The notes under the pieces are model-generated. The model was not told where the DNA came from. It saw only the letters and a list, made by a program, of their open reading frames with translations, and searched no databases. The translations under genes and the position numbers were made by a program. A DNA stretch of 64,000 bases from Aplidium turbinatum (lineage: Eukaryota; Chordata; Ascidiacea; Aplousobranchia; Polyclinidae). The number at the start of each line of letters is the position of its first letter. Positions within the stretch are counted from its first letter, which is position 1. Shown here one piece after another: positions 53,477 through 64,000 of this stretch. Location of the stretch: NCBI GenBank assembly GCA_918807975.1, contig OU964924.1, forward strand, positions 7,638,501-7,702,500, written 5' to 3'.

Positions 53477-56400
53477 GTAGGGTTGTTGGGAAGGAAAATT
53501 GTGAAAACCACACAAACCTACTCCATGTTATCGACAAAAATACAGGGTCTACGTTTCTAATCGACACCGGTTCGGAAGTGTCAATTCTGCCAGTCAACAG
53601 CCGTCAAACTAAGCGTAAACCAATCATGCACTTTAGCGACGTAACTGGTAGACCAAGCATCAAATGCTATGGATTGATTCAAGCAAAAATAGATATCGGA
53701 CTGCAGAAAACTTTCAACCAAACCTTCTACTTGTGCAATATCAATAAAGGAATTTTAGGTTGCGACTTTCTAAAGGCGAACGAAATAACCGTTGACATCG
53801 CTAACAAAAAATTAGCACGTAACTCTATCAAAACCTTTTCAGTAAATCACGTTTCACGCAACGCAAACCCTTCACACGCAGATACTTACAACACCCTATT
53901 AGCAGAATTTCCTGCGCTAACAGCCGAATTCGATTGTACGAAAGCAGTAAAGCATCGACACAGATTGCATATTATCACGAATGACTCGCAACCAATTTTT
54001 AGCAAGCCACGCAGACTCCATCCAGAAATGCTCGAAAAGGTTCGAGCAGAGTTAATTCGCCTCCAAGAGAAAGGAGTCATTTTTCCAATCTCTGGGTCTA
54101 GTTGGGCTTCTCCAATTCATGTGGTCACAAAAGCAAATGGAAAAATACGTATATGTTCAGATGTCCGAAGAATAAATAATATTACAAAACCAGACAGATA
54201 CCCCTTGAGAAACTTGCAAGACTTTCGCAACAATTTACGTGATTGCACAGTTTTTCTAAAATTGACTTAACAAACGCATTTTTTCAAATTCCAGTGGCCC
54301 CCGACTCTATTGAGAAAACAACAATATGCACGCCTTTAGGTTCTTTTGCTTACAACCGCGCCCCATTTGGCTTCAAAAATTGCCCTTCAGTGTTTCAAAG
54401 ACTGATAAATGAGGTAACAGAAAAACTGCCATTTTGCTTTCCCTATATAGACGATATCTTAATCGCTTCCAAATCGCACGACGACCATTTTTGCCACTTA
54501 AAAAAATTGTTTGAGAGCCTAAATGAATATGGTCTAAACATAAATTCTGAGAAAAGCGTGTTTGGCGTACCAGAACTCGATTTTCTAGGCCATCACATTT
54601 CCAAAGAAGGCATTTCGCCTTTAAACGACAAGACAGCAGCAATCCGAAACACGCCTCTGCCGCAAACTATCACCGAGCTGCGCAAATTTCTAGGTTGTCT
54701 AAATTTTTACCGCAAGTTTATTCCTAACTGCTCCAGCACTCTTAGAGAGCTCAACAACTACCTGGGTAATCACCCAAAAAAGTGCAAAAAAGCTGTCCCT
54801 TGGACTAACCAAGGCAAGCGAGCGTTTGAAGACGTAAAAATAAAGCTTTCTAACGCTACGGCTCTATCCCATCCAATCCACGGCGCGGAACTACAACTAA
54901 ACACCGACGCTTCTAACGTCGCCGTTGGCGCTGTATTACAGCAAGTAAATGAAGCCGGGGTATGCGAACCCCTCGGATATTTTAGCAAAAATCTATCTCC
55001 CGCACAAAAGCGCTACAGTACGTATGACCGCGAACTGTTGGCCATTTACCTCGCCGTTAAATATTTTCAAAATGATGTCGAGGGCAGATCAGTTACAATT
55101 TTTACTGATCACAAACCCCTAACGTTTGGATTCCACCGACCGCCAAACACAATGACCCCGAGACAAGTCCGCCATTATGATTTTATTTCCCAATTCGCTT
55201 CTGAGATTAAATATCTTCCAGGCGAAGACAATCACGTCGCTGACCTACTATCACGCATAGAGATTAACTCACTTCAATTACCAGAGGGAGAGCTTAACTA
55301 TGTAGAAATGGCAAAGGACCAACTCACAGACCCCTCTATAAGTCAACTTCTCAACAAGTCACATGACAACATGATGATAGAAGACAGGGCGTTACCAGGC
55401 ACCAATCTCGTACTAAAAGGTGACGTCAGTTTAGGAAACTTCCGCCCACTCGTACCAACGCCTCACCGACAGCTTGTTTTTGACATTTATCACAACTTGT
55501 CGCACCCAGGATTTCAAGCAACCAAAGACTTGATATCTCGTCGTTTTATATGGCCTGGACTGAGCAATTTCGTCAAGCTGCGATGTAACTCCTGCATCCC
55601 TTGTCAGCGCTCTAAAATAACGCGTCATAATGTAGCACCACTTCAAAGGTTTGAGCAGCCAAAAGAACGATTCCAGCACGTACATGTAGATATCGTCGGC
55701 CCTCTTCCCGAAAGCCATGGCTACCGCTATTTATTAACATGCATTTGCAGATTTTCCCGCTTTGTCGAAGCAATACCTCTAAGAGACATACAGGCCTCTA
55801 CAGTTACTGATCATTTCCTCTTGGGCTGGGTCGCCCGTTATGGCTGCCCTGCCATTGTAACAACGGACCGAGGCGCACAATTCACATCTCACGTGTGGCA
55901 AGAAATGTGTAAAAAACTAGGAGCGAAAAATTCAACAACTTGCGCCTACCACCCAATTGCGAATGGCATGGTAGAAAGATTCCATAGGCAACTAAAAGCT
56001 TCCTTAAAAGCATGCTCAGACACCCCTAATTGGTTCCCCCATCTAGCCTTAAACCTGCTAGGCATCAGGTCTTCTGTGAAAGAGGACCTAAAATGTTCGT
56101 CAGCAGAAATGCTGTACGGCACTCAATTACGGCTGCCAGGTGAATTTTTTGACGAAATAGCGCCACCACACAAAGAATCAGATTATGCCGCTGAACTATC
56201 GCAAATTATGTCAAATTTAAGGTACACTGCAACACGCCACCACAACACGTCAAGGAAACCATACATCGACAATGCACTTTGGCAGTCCACGCACGTTTTT
56301 GTACGAACCGACCTGCAGGCAGGGACGTTAGTACCGCCGTATAGAGGACCCTATTTTGTATTAGAAAAAAAGTCAAAGTATTTCGTTTTAGCAATAAACG

Positions 56401-56732
56401 GTAAATCTGATTCGGTATCAATTGACCGATTAAAAGCAGCCAGACTCCCACAACATCTGTTGGAAGAAAACAGAAATGAGGAAACATCAGACGACAGTAA
56501 TGAATTACTTGGGCTAGCAAACTTAATTACACTCGATTCCTTTGCAGAAAACTCCGCACGATCCAACTCGCTCACGCCAAACGTTGGAACAACGAAGACA
56601 AACGTCACGTCTTCATCCACGGAACGCAACGACAAACAACACTCTCCACGCCCATCGAAACTACCAGTACACGTCAGCCGCAGAGGAAGAGTCATTTACA
56701 GACCTGCAAAGTTAAGTGATTACGTTGCATGA
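53386..56732 (+). pseudogene. pol: pol region of the LTR element: PR, RT, RNase H, IN (fossil)
   Basis: Begins in a frame overlapping the end of gag by about 90 bases, the arrangement used by families that reach Pol by ribosomal frameshifting. Parts in order: protease (LIDTGSEVSIL), reverse transcriptase (SDVRRINNITKPDRYPL, then FPYIDDILIAS), RNase H (LNTDASNVAVGAVLQQ; DHKPLTF), and integrase. The integrase has an HHCC finger (H...H...CIPC) and a DDE core: VHVDIVGPLPES, TTDRGAQFTS, then the Glu in GMVERFHRQLK. No chromodomain is evident after the integrase. The region looks broken about once and is treated as a fossil. Confidence 0.92.
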
Positions 56733-58576
56733 TGTATGTCTATACATTACTGGGCCTCTGGTTTTTGGCGCTTGGCCAATCACAGGAAATAGAAATTCAA
56801 TTGTGCAGACCTCAATTGACAGAAGCTGAATATTTTATAGAAAAACCGATACGATGCATCAAACATCAACATAATTCAGTACACAGCTGTATTGCTGAAG
56901 TATATAATCCGTCTGCAGCTTATGTCCCGCTAACTGTTCACTCGTGTCAAATCTTTGAAACAACATGGTCAACCACGCACTATTTTTTCGGAGCACAAAC
57001 CCATCATCAGACAACAAAATCAGTAACACCGCCATCCAGTAGTAGCTGCTGGTATTGGACAAAAGCACATCACGCTACCAATATAGGCTCCCTAAAACAA
57101 ATCTCTAAAAATATGTGGGGCACCCATAACCCAGTTAAATTAGAATACAAATGGCCTACCACTACCGAGGGGAAGACTTTAAATTCAGTAGTTACTCAAA
57201 CCAAAGCCCGTTACGACCCATTAACAAACACCATATTTAATGCCTTAGCTACAATGTCTAAATGTAATATTAATCGGGGTTCTTGCACTGTCGGATCCAG
57301 ACGATTCGTTTGGAGTGTCCCACCACGCATAAACTGTCCAAAAACAACACCAATGGGTAATCATACTCTATTAATGCATTTCCACTCCGAATCGCTACAA
57401 CCATACCGTATAGAAGTTAAGGATCTGGGAATCAGTCTTCATCAACAGGCAAAGTGTCCAAAAAAAACCTCCTCTTGTTATGGAAAAAATGCGCTGTGTG
57501 ACGTAGCTGGCTTAATATTAAAACCGCTAAATTGCACTAATATTTCTTCCATTGAATTTCATGACACTATGGGAAAAACAAAAAAATGCTAACCCCACAA
57601 CTAGAAGAAAACTAGGCTTGGTCCCCACTCGCCTGCTACAGGAAGCGTCTGACACTATCACTGAATTTCTTCAAAAACAAACCAACGAGATTCACTTTCT
57701 AGAATGCCAAATTCAATCTCTTTTCACCACCTTGTATCATCTTATTTCAAAACAATATCCAGGTGAATCACTTTCTGCCCTGTTAGGTGGAACACATGCC
57801 GCTATTACCCATAGGGAGATTTAATTACAAAAATTTCGTGCATTAGAATAAACGGCACCATTCTTCCCAACTTGCGATATGGTAATTATTACTCTCAACG
57901 TCCGCTAATAGAATATTTAAACAATGGCTCCAAAGAGACCGGTCAAGTCATGAGAGACGGAAATGCTTACCCTGGAGTCCACCTTCTAGAAAAATACATG
58001 CCTGGAAAGATTCTTACGTTCCGCATCGGTGAGGCATTTTACCTTTACGAAAACTATTCACTAACACACATCCACAAAAGAATTAAGTTGCTTCAAGCCC
58101 ACCTTGCACCGTTAACTCAGCCGGTTGACTCCCCAGATTTTCTTGAAATCGAATCCCTATACAACCAGTCAAATTACGGTTTCGAAGATTTGCAATCAAT
58201 CCTGATCGCTATCAGTGCTTCTCAACTTGACAATGAACGCATGCACGATTTCTTACAGTCCAACATCGATGGCGACGATAGCGCAGATATGCAATTCGTG
58301 TCATCGACACTTAGCCAAGTGATGTCAAATGTTTTTTTTCAAATTCTTTCTTCTATTACAAGCCCATTTATTAATACATTGCTAGTCGTACTGCTGTTTT
58401 TATCCTTCTTTTGGAGTGCTGTTCTTACTATTGTAGCGCTAAAGTACTATCTTCCTGCCATCGCTAAAAGCCTGCGATCATCTGTTGGTAAAATACAACA
58501 GCGCAGACAATCCCAGCGTCAACCCACACAGGAAAACGGGGGAGAAACCCCACAAGCCCAACTTACACAAGGGTAG
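56729..58576 (+). pseudogene. env-like region, class III (gB/chuvirus-like) character (fossil)
   Basis: Begins at the end of pol. The N-terminal part has a signal peptide (YTLLGLWFLALGQ) and many cysteines and N-glycosylation sites. A later part has YYSQRPLIEY, a Gly-Gln step, an acidic FRIGEAFYLYENYSL segment and a helical stretch, in the same order as in herpesvirus gB (CYSRP...GQLG...YF...Y..YEY). Near the end is a transmembrane segment (INTLLVVLLFLSFFWSAVL) and a short basic Gln-rich tail. Broken about twice; a fossil. The envelope identity is strong from position, signal peptide and membrane anchor. The gB/chuvirus assignment is inference. Confidence 0.75.
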
Positions 58577-59563
58577 CTTTATTTCTCGCCTGTTCTCGCA
58601 TTTTAATAGCTTCACACATAAGCTTGCATCTGCCGCCATGATTAAATCATGTCGCCTAGTGGTTTGAACAATTTTATGCTATATTTTGTTATTGTGTTAT
58701 ACTACCGTGTAGCCTACGTACCTTACTTATTACATGTACCTTGCGAATGCTACTCTGTATCGCTTTTTGCAGAAGCGCCACCTCGCGACAAGGTTGCTGC
58801 TACGACGAGATGCGAGAGACATTGAGAGACCTCAAGAGACATTGAGAGACTGACAGCACTACGACGGATGACACGACAGAGTTCTCTATCGCCACCACAC
58901 GGTGACTCTCATCAACTTACCTCCATGCGAGATGCCTCTATTCAGAGATGCCTTTACTTAAAGAAGCCCTGCGCAGACGACGTCAACTCGGCTAACCTCA
59001 TAGTCGCCAACATGCACCGAAGCTGCATCGTTACCTTTCAACATGGTCAATCCCATGTCCACTGCTGCATTGCGACACCACGCGTAGTTGCATTGTTACG
59101 CACCCAAGCCTTCTTCACACAAGAAGCACTGCTGCTTGCGACACATCGACGTGCACCACAGTTGCACTGTCTATCCAGCATCCAGCTGCCCAAAACGTCT
59201 GCTTTACAGCTTGCGACCTTACAAGCTGGCCACTCCCATGTCGTGCTCATCATCTGTCAACAGACATAGACTGAACTGCTCATCAGCACTGCTTGTCATA
59301 GTCTCGAACTCAACATGCTTGAACTGCATAGCATATCTGGTCCTCAAAGACATTACTCTCATGAACGCCATGTCAGTCTCGCACAACCTTCGCGCACGCG
59401 TAGCTTACCGCTATTCTATTATTATTATGGTTGCTTCTATGAGTGTCAAGCCTATCTCCTCGGACGCGGAGCATGAACAGTCAAGGACACTCACCTGCCA
59501 TATAGCCTAGCCTACCGTATTTGTGTATTTTATCTTGCAAGTGCAATTTGTGTATATCATCCT
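58577..59563 (+). other. Long 3' non-coding part of the LTR element
   Basis: GC-richer sequence after env. Open frames of 133 and 140 codons (58868-59510) overlap each other, are rich in His/Cys/Ser and have no domain signal; I do not call them genes. Confidence 0.5.
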
Positions 59564-60016
59564 AAGCCAAAATGGCTCCCAGGGAACTTAAGACATCGCC
59601 TTATCTCTTATGATAACCGACTGTTACCCCTGTAACCGCAACTACTGTAGCCTATTACAGTCCCGCAATTATTGTAGCCTATATCGTAGCCTACCAAGCC
59701 AAAGGGCTTCCAGGGAACTAAGACATCGCCTTATCTCTTATGATAAACGACTGTTACCCCTGTAACCGCATTTACTGTAGCCTATTACAGTCCTGCAATT
59801 ATTGTATATCGTAGCCTACTAAGCCAAAATGGCTCCCAGGGAACTTAAGACATCGCCTTATCTCTTATGATAAACGACTGTTACCCCTGTAACCGCAACT
59901 ACTGTAGCCTATTACAGTCCTGCAATTATTGTATATCGTAGCCTATTAAGCCAAAATGGCTCCCAGGGAACTTAAGACATCGCCTTATCTTTTATGATAA
60001 ACGACTGTTACCCCTG
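59564..60016 (+). repeat. About 3.6 tandem copies of a ~127-bp unit
   Basis: Units begin AAGCCAAAATGGCTCCCAGG at 59564, 59696 (variant), 59821 and 59948; the last is partial. Each carries CATCGCCTTATCTCTTATGA and CTGTAGCCTATTACAG, the latter nearly palindromic. The repeat lies between env and the polypurine tract. Confidence 0.92.
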
Positions 60017-60227
60017 AAATCACGTTATCGACTACTTGTTAACTTATATGTGCGTCCAATCTCCTCATCCCACGAAAGGAGGGGGGTCATGTGTCTTCCC
60101 CTAGCAATTGTTAGCCTACAATTGTCAATTTTCTTTGTAAAAAACATATCTTATAACCACACACCTATATATTGTTGCAACATGTATAACCGAGGTATTG
60201 TAATATTATTTATCTGTTATTTTGCCG

Positions 60228-60241
60228 TAAGGAGGGAAGTG
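60228..60241 (+). promoter_or_regulatory. Polypurine tract
   Basis: AAGGAGGGAAGTG directly precedes the right LTR. A second purine run (AAAGGAGGGGGG) lies at about 60075. Confidence 0.75.
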
Positions 60242-60915
60242 TGTAACATGTACCATGTTTTTAACTAACAAATTTATATTTTAACATTTAACCGAAAATT
60301 ATCAGTATTGCAAAATGCATTTCAATGCTGCAAATTCAAAACCTAACGTTCTCATAGAACATAAGTTAAGCTTCCTGTTAACAAACGCCACTCACACAGA
60401 ATCTAGCTCAACACATCTGTATTTCTAATGCGACATAACTATGAAACCGGTATAGCGTTTCCCTTGATTCTTACGATAGCTATTATTGATGAAAAGGCTC
60501 TACCGGGATATTATGATATAAGCGGGGAATTGAAAAATGCAAGCACTCAGACATTGATTCGGAATTTGACTAGCAAAACGAACGGACTGAATTTTAGAAC
60601 GAGAAGGTTAAATTCACGCCGGGAGAATGTCACTCACCCGACACCCGTCTCAATAAATTAAATTAGTTAGGTATTTTCTCAACTCCCCGAATACTAAAAC
60701 TTGTAATATTGATAAACAATAAAATGTATGATTCTATTTAATTCGTTTGCCTTTTGTAGGAAGTCATACCCCTAGACTAGACAGCCAGAAGCCTAAATTA
60801 TCCTTCTAAAGTATACTTTTAAATTAGAGACTTAGAGTCTCAATATTCTTTTAAATTATCCTTTTTATTTTCCTTTTATAACAAATTACGACAGTAAGTT
60901 AGGCAAAACCCTACA
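60242..60915 (+). repeat. Right full LTR, 674 bp
   Basis: Same sequence as the left LTR by eye. Followed by one base and an 18-base PBS. Confidence 0.95.
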
Positions 60916-60916
60916 C

Positions 60917-60934
60917 TGGGGGCTCGTCCGGGAT
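60917..60934 (+). promoter_or_regulatory. 18-bp PBS after the right LTR
   Basis: TGGGGGCTCGTCCGGGAT is the full 18-base tRNA-Pro primer-binding site known from gammaretroviruses. Its last seven bases are also the first bases of the following partial LTR. Confidence 0.85.
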
Positions 60935-61340
60935 ATTATGATATAAGCGGGGAATTGAAAAATGCAAGCACTCAGACATTGATTCGGAATTTGACTAGCA
61001 AAACGAACGGACTGAATTTTAGAACGAGAAGGTTAAATTCACGCCGGGAGAATGTCACTCACCCGACACCCGTCTCAATAAATTAAATTAGTTAGGTATT
61101 TTCTCAACTCCCCGAATACTAAAACTTGTAATATTGATAAACAATAAAATGTATGATTCTATTTAATTCGTTTGCCTTTTGTAGGAAGTCATACCCCTAG
61201 ACTAGACAGCCAGAAGCCTAAATTATCCTTCTAAAGTATACTTTTAAATTAGAGACTTAGAGTCTCAATATTCTTTTAAATTATCCTTTTTATTTTCCTT
61301 TTATAACAAATTACGACAGTAAGTTAGGCAAAACCCTACA
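60928..61340 (+). repeat. Partial third LTR, 413 bp
   Basis: Corresponds to LTR positions 60503-60915 (offset 425) and appears identical. Ends CCCTACA, then (A)CTGT target duplication and resumption of the foldback repeat. Confidence 0.92.
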
Positions 61341-61357
61341 CTGTTTACGAAGAAAAC

Positions 61358-63332
61358 GTCGGACACCGTTATTTTAGTGTATCGATACAGTGCCATGAAA
61401 AAAAACGCGTTGTATCCTAAGTGCAAGGTATGGGATAGAATGGAATGGAAGACGTTTCTTCCATCCTCCATTCGGAGATTTTTTTCCATCCCATTTTCAT
61501 TCCATCATAAAAATCTGATTTTTTTACACACTTATAGTTCTTCACAACGGTTAAACTCAAATCTGAAGTACACGCATGTCGCAAAGGTGTTCTGGCATTC
61601 CTCTCGCTTGCTTTAATGATTTTCAACACAAAAAGGTAAATGGTCTCTCCACACACAACGGCCCCTGGCACGAGGCAAAGGCGACAATAAGAGTGAAACG
61701 TCTGGGTCCGCAGACAGCTCACGTCACGGAGAACAAAGAAACAACGCAAACTCAATGTCAACACAATTACAAATCAAGAAGGCAACCGAGCAGCCGGAAC
61801 AAACATCTTGTTACGAATATCGCAGAATCACAAAATATTTTGAAATACCTTGAAAAACTTTGCACCAGGAAAGCGTCCAAAGCATTTTAAAACCCCTCGA
61901 AAAAAGAAAAACTTTTGAGGTGCATTTTTATCAACTTCCTGCTTTATAAAAAGCCTCTCCTTTAAAGAAACCTTATGCTTACGTCTTTACGTCTTATAAA
62001 CCATTGATTAATATGGAAGTTTCTATTCGGTGCAAAGTTCGGCGAAACACGCAAGTGAAAAGAAAACTCACTTCAATTCAGTTTTCTCTTTAAATATAAC
62101 TTTTTTTGCTTTAAAAACGAAAGAAAAAAGTATATGACTCAACATCTTTTGGTATAAAACTACAGGCACCACAGTTCTCACATCGCAAAACATTTAAACT
62201 AGAGTGCAAGCCATATCATGGCTTGAAGAAAGTTTATCACGTTCTGTGATGACAAAACGTGAAAGATCTTTTCTGTTGAGACTGGGAAAAGCAACAGCGG
62301 CAAATCAAGATAGTTTGTCTTAATGACATGTTATCGCAACCAAAGTATAGTTTGCTGTATTTTGTCAGGAAGAGTGCTGTGCAATGTAGAAATTTTGCAA
62401 AATATAACAGAATGAAGTTGAACAAGGAAAGAAAAGAAACTGATAGAAAAGAAAAAATTTTACGCAATCTAAACCAAACAATGCTAGATTTAGCTTGCAG
62501 CAACTGCATGGAAATTGTTAATTTGTATTTAATGTCAAACCAGCTAGAGTTGCATTTTAATCCTGGCAAAACTATTACTTTGCAATAGACGTACCGGTAG
62601 TTAAAAGTTTAATCAAACCAAAACTTCAACAAAAAAATTTAGATTTTACACGAATAGGCGTGAAATGATTGGAATATTTTACAAATCTGAATAAAAAAAG
62701 TGCAACCAAAACGAAGACATTGTAAAATTAAACATAGTTCAGCTCAAATATTGAAAACTAAACTGTTTTCATCTTAAACAAGATATCTAAAATTCAATGA
62801 CAGACCTATTTTCTTTGTCGTTGTTGAAGCATTATAAAATTTTAACCCTGAAGATAATGATGATTAAAATAGTTCATTTTTTAAAAATATATTTTTGACG
62901 CATAAGTTTACTTTCGGTTTTTTACAATCTTCTATTTTTTCATTCAGATTAGTTCCAATGTATTTAAGTAGACAAGCAGTGCTTAATGTATTCTAGTTTA
63001 ATTTCCATGCAGTAACAGCTTAGCTATGTAGGCTATGTTGTAGTGAAATGCAGGACTATATAACTGTTGGAATGAATTACAGTTTTGATTTCATGCTTAG
63101 CATCACATAGTAAAGGCTAAACGTAACCATGTGCTGTATAATTTCAGATATCTAAAGTGATAAGTTTACGAAAGATTAAAATTTGATAAGTATTATCGTC
63201 TACCATCAACAAACATCACATCATGCAATCTCCATCTTTAACCGGTGAGTAAAACCTATCAAGCCGGCATCAATGTCAATTGGCCGACTGCAGCCAGTCA
63301 ACCTAAGTTGAAAACGTGATGTTTACCATAGG
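61358..63332. other. No gene recognised
   Basis: About 2 kb. Frames of 104 codons (61576-61890) and 86 codons (62328-62588, Lys/Asn-rich) have no domain signal and are probably chance. Confidence 0.4.
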
Positions 63333-64000
63333 CAGGCCTGGATTAACCATTGTGCTAGGGTGTGCTAAAGCACAGGGGCCCCGCAGACAGAGGGCCCCAC
63401 TTTTCCTAAAAATGAAATAAATAAAGTAAAATAACAAATTTTTCCTGAAAAAAATTTCCAAGAAAAAAAAATTAAGAAAAGTGGGTATTGCATTATACTA
63501 TAAGGCCCCTCTGTCTGAAAAAAGTAACACATTTATCAATATATCTTCCCCTTCACGTGAAATAAAAATATGGTTCTTGTATATTTTTTTTGGCAACAAA
63601 GACTTTGCAGCAAAGAAAGCCAGAAAAAAGTCGTTCGACTGAATTTCATGTTAGTTTTCTAAATCCTATTGGTAGTAAGTAGTGAATGCAAGAGCAGTTT
63701 AAAATAGAAATTCAGAATAACCTTTCATTGCAATTTGCAGTGTAGTGTGCAGTACTAACAGTGGTCCCTTGCTACAATGTTTTCCCTTGCACGGTTTCGT
63801 TGATTTAATGTGTGTGATTTTGCATCCATTATAACCTAAACATTGTTGACTTAATTTGCACATGCTTATTTAATCATCGATCACGTGCTATTTCAAAGTT
63901 ATCTAACTTACCTAAGCAAGGCTCGGTTTCCACTGCAAGCGAAACCAGCTCACTTCCATTACGCTCCACGTAAGCTGGTAAGGGCCCCCATAAAATTCAT
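63333..64000 (+). mobile_element. Left end of a hAT-like DNA transposon, cut by the window edge
   Basis: CAGGCCTGGATTAACC at 63333, followed by GTGCTAAAGCACAGGGGCCC, is a common type of hAT terminus. GCAGACAGAGGGCCCC (63381-63396) has an inverted partner near 63502-63518. The right end is not in the window, and no transposase is seen in the visible part. Confidence 0.5.

Larger units (their letters stand above)
51181..61340 (+). mobile_element. Ty3/gypsy-type LTR element with env-like region (fossil)
   Basis: This 10.2-kb element has a left LTR, a PBS-like site, gag, pol (protease, RT, RNase H, integrase), an env-like region, a long 3' non-coding part with tandem repeats, a polypurine tract, a right LTR, and then an extra PBS plus partial LTR. 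(A)CTGT lies on both outer sides (to 51180 and from 61341), a 4-5-bp target duplication. gag looks whole; pol has about one break and env about two, so it is a broken fossil. The LTRs look identical by eye, so the insertion is very recent. Domain order PR-RT-RH-IN places it in Ty3/gypsy. Confidence 0.95.

Noticed and set aside
58868-59510. Overlapping 133- and 140-codon frames after env
   Set aside because: Two frames overlap, with His/Cys/Ser-rich low-complexity content and no domain. Probably chance in a GC-richer non-coding part of the element.
62328-62588. 86-codon Lys/Asn-rich frame
   Set aside because: Composition follows local AT bias. No domain, splice signals or conservation evidence.

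Overview
This is a 64 kb stretch of AT-rich, gene-poor animal DNA in which almost every interpretable feature is a transposable element or a simple repeat. No bacterial features (operons, ribosome binding sites, CRISPR arrays) are present. The mix of Penelope-like elements, several LINE families, hAT transposons, tRNA-like SINEs, one Ty3/gypsy element with an env region, and many copies of the octamer TAGGCCTA suggests a marine invertebrate. A tunicate or other invertebrate deuterostome is plausible, but the species cannot be fixed from the sequence. The only reasonable host coding sequence is one partial exon at the extreme left edge (1-237, minus strand).

Layout. 0.5-6.5 kb is a three-level nest. 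An old LINE endonuclease gene is split by a Penelope-like element (945-6159, 125-bp terminal inverted repeats, 11-bp target duplication). That element is itself split by a minus-strand LINE (2355-5550) with endonuclease, reverse transcriptase and a C-terminal zinc knuckle. Fragments of the same LINE group recur at about 8.0, 13.6, 18.9, 29.3 and 42.6 kb. 7-10 kb has a 146-bp tandem duplication and two palindromes. 10.9-12.5 kb is a 5'-truncated L2/CR1-like LINE whose 3' stem-loop also occurs near 26.1 and 50.5 kb. 14.4-15.4 kb is a decayed hAT. 25.7-26.1 kb is a compound tetranucleotide microsatellite. 29.4-31.0 kb and 49.8-50.9 kb are hAT copies with 8-bp target duplications. 34.6 kb is a hAT-type MITE. 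37.8-38.2 and 39.2-39.4 kb are foldback repeats. 46.6-47.2 kb is a fragment of another LINE.

51.2-61.3 kb is the youngest large insertion: a Ty3/gypsy-type LTR element with gag, pol and an env-like region, and LTRs that look identical by eye. It sits inside one arm of an older foldback repeat. Its right end has an unusual LTR / primer-binding-site / partial-LTR arrangement, and a short target duplication flanks the whole composite. pol and env are broken (about one and about two breaks), so it is treated as a fossil. 61.4-63.3 kb shows nothing recognisable, and a further DNA transposon begins at 63.33 kb and runs off the window.

The genes do not form a pathway. The window is a record of successive insertions. 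The strongest leads are the hammerhead-ribozyme-like cores at Penelope 3' ends, the herpesvirus gB / chuvirus-like character of the env region, the LTR-PBS-partial-LTR junction, and the shared LINE 3' stem-loop.
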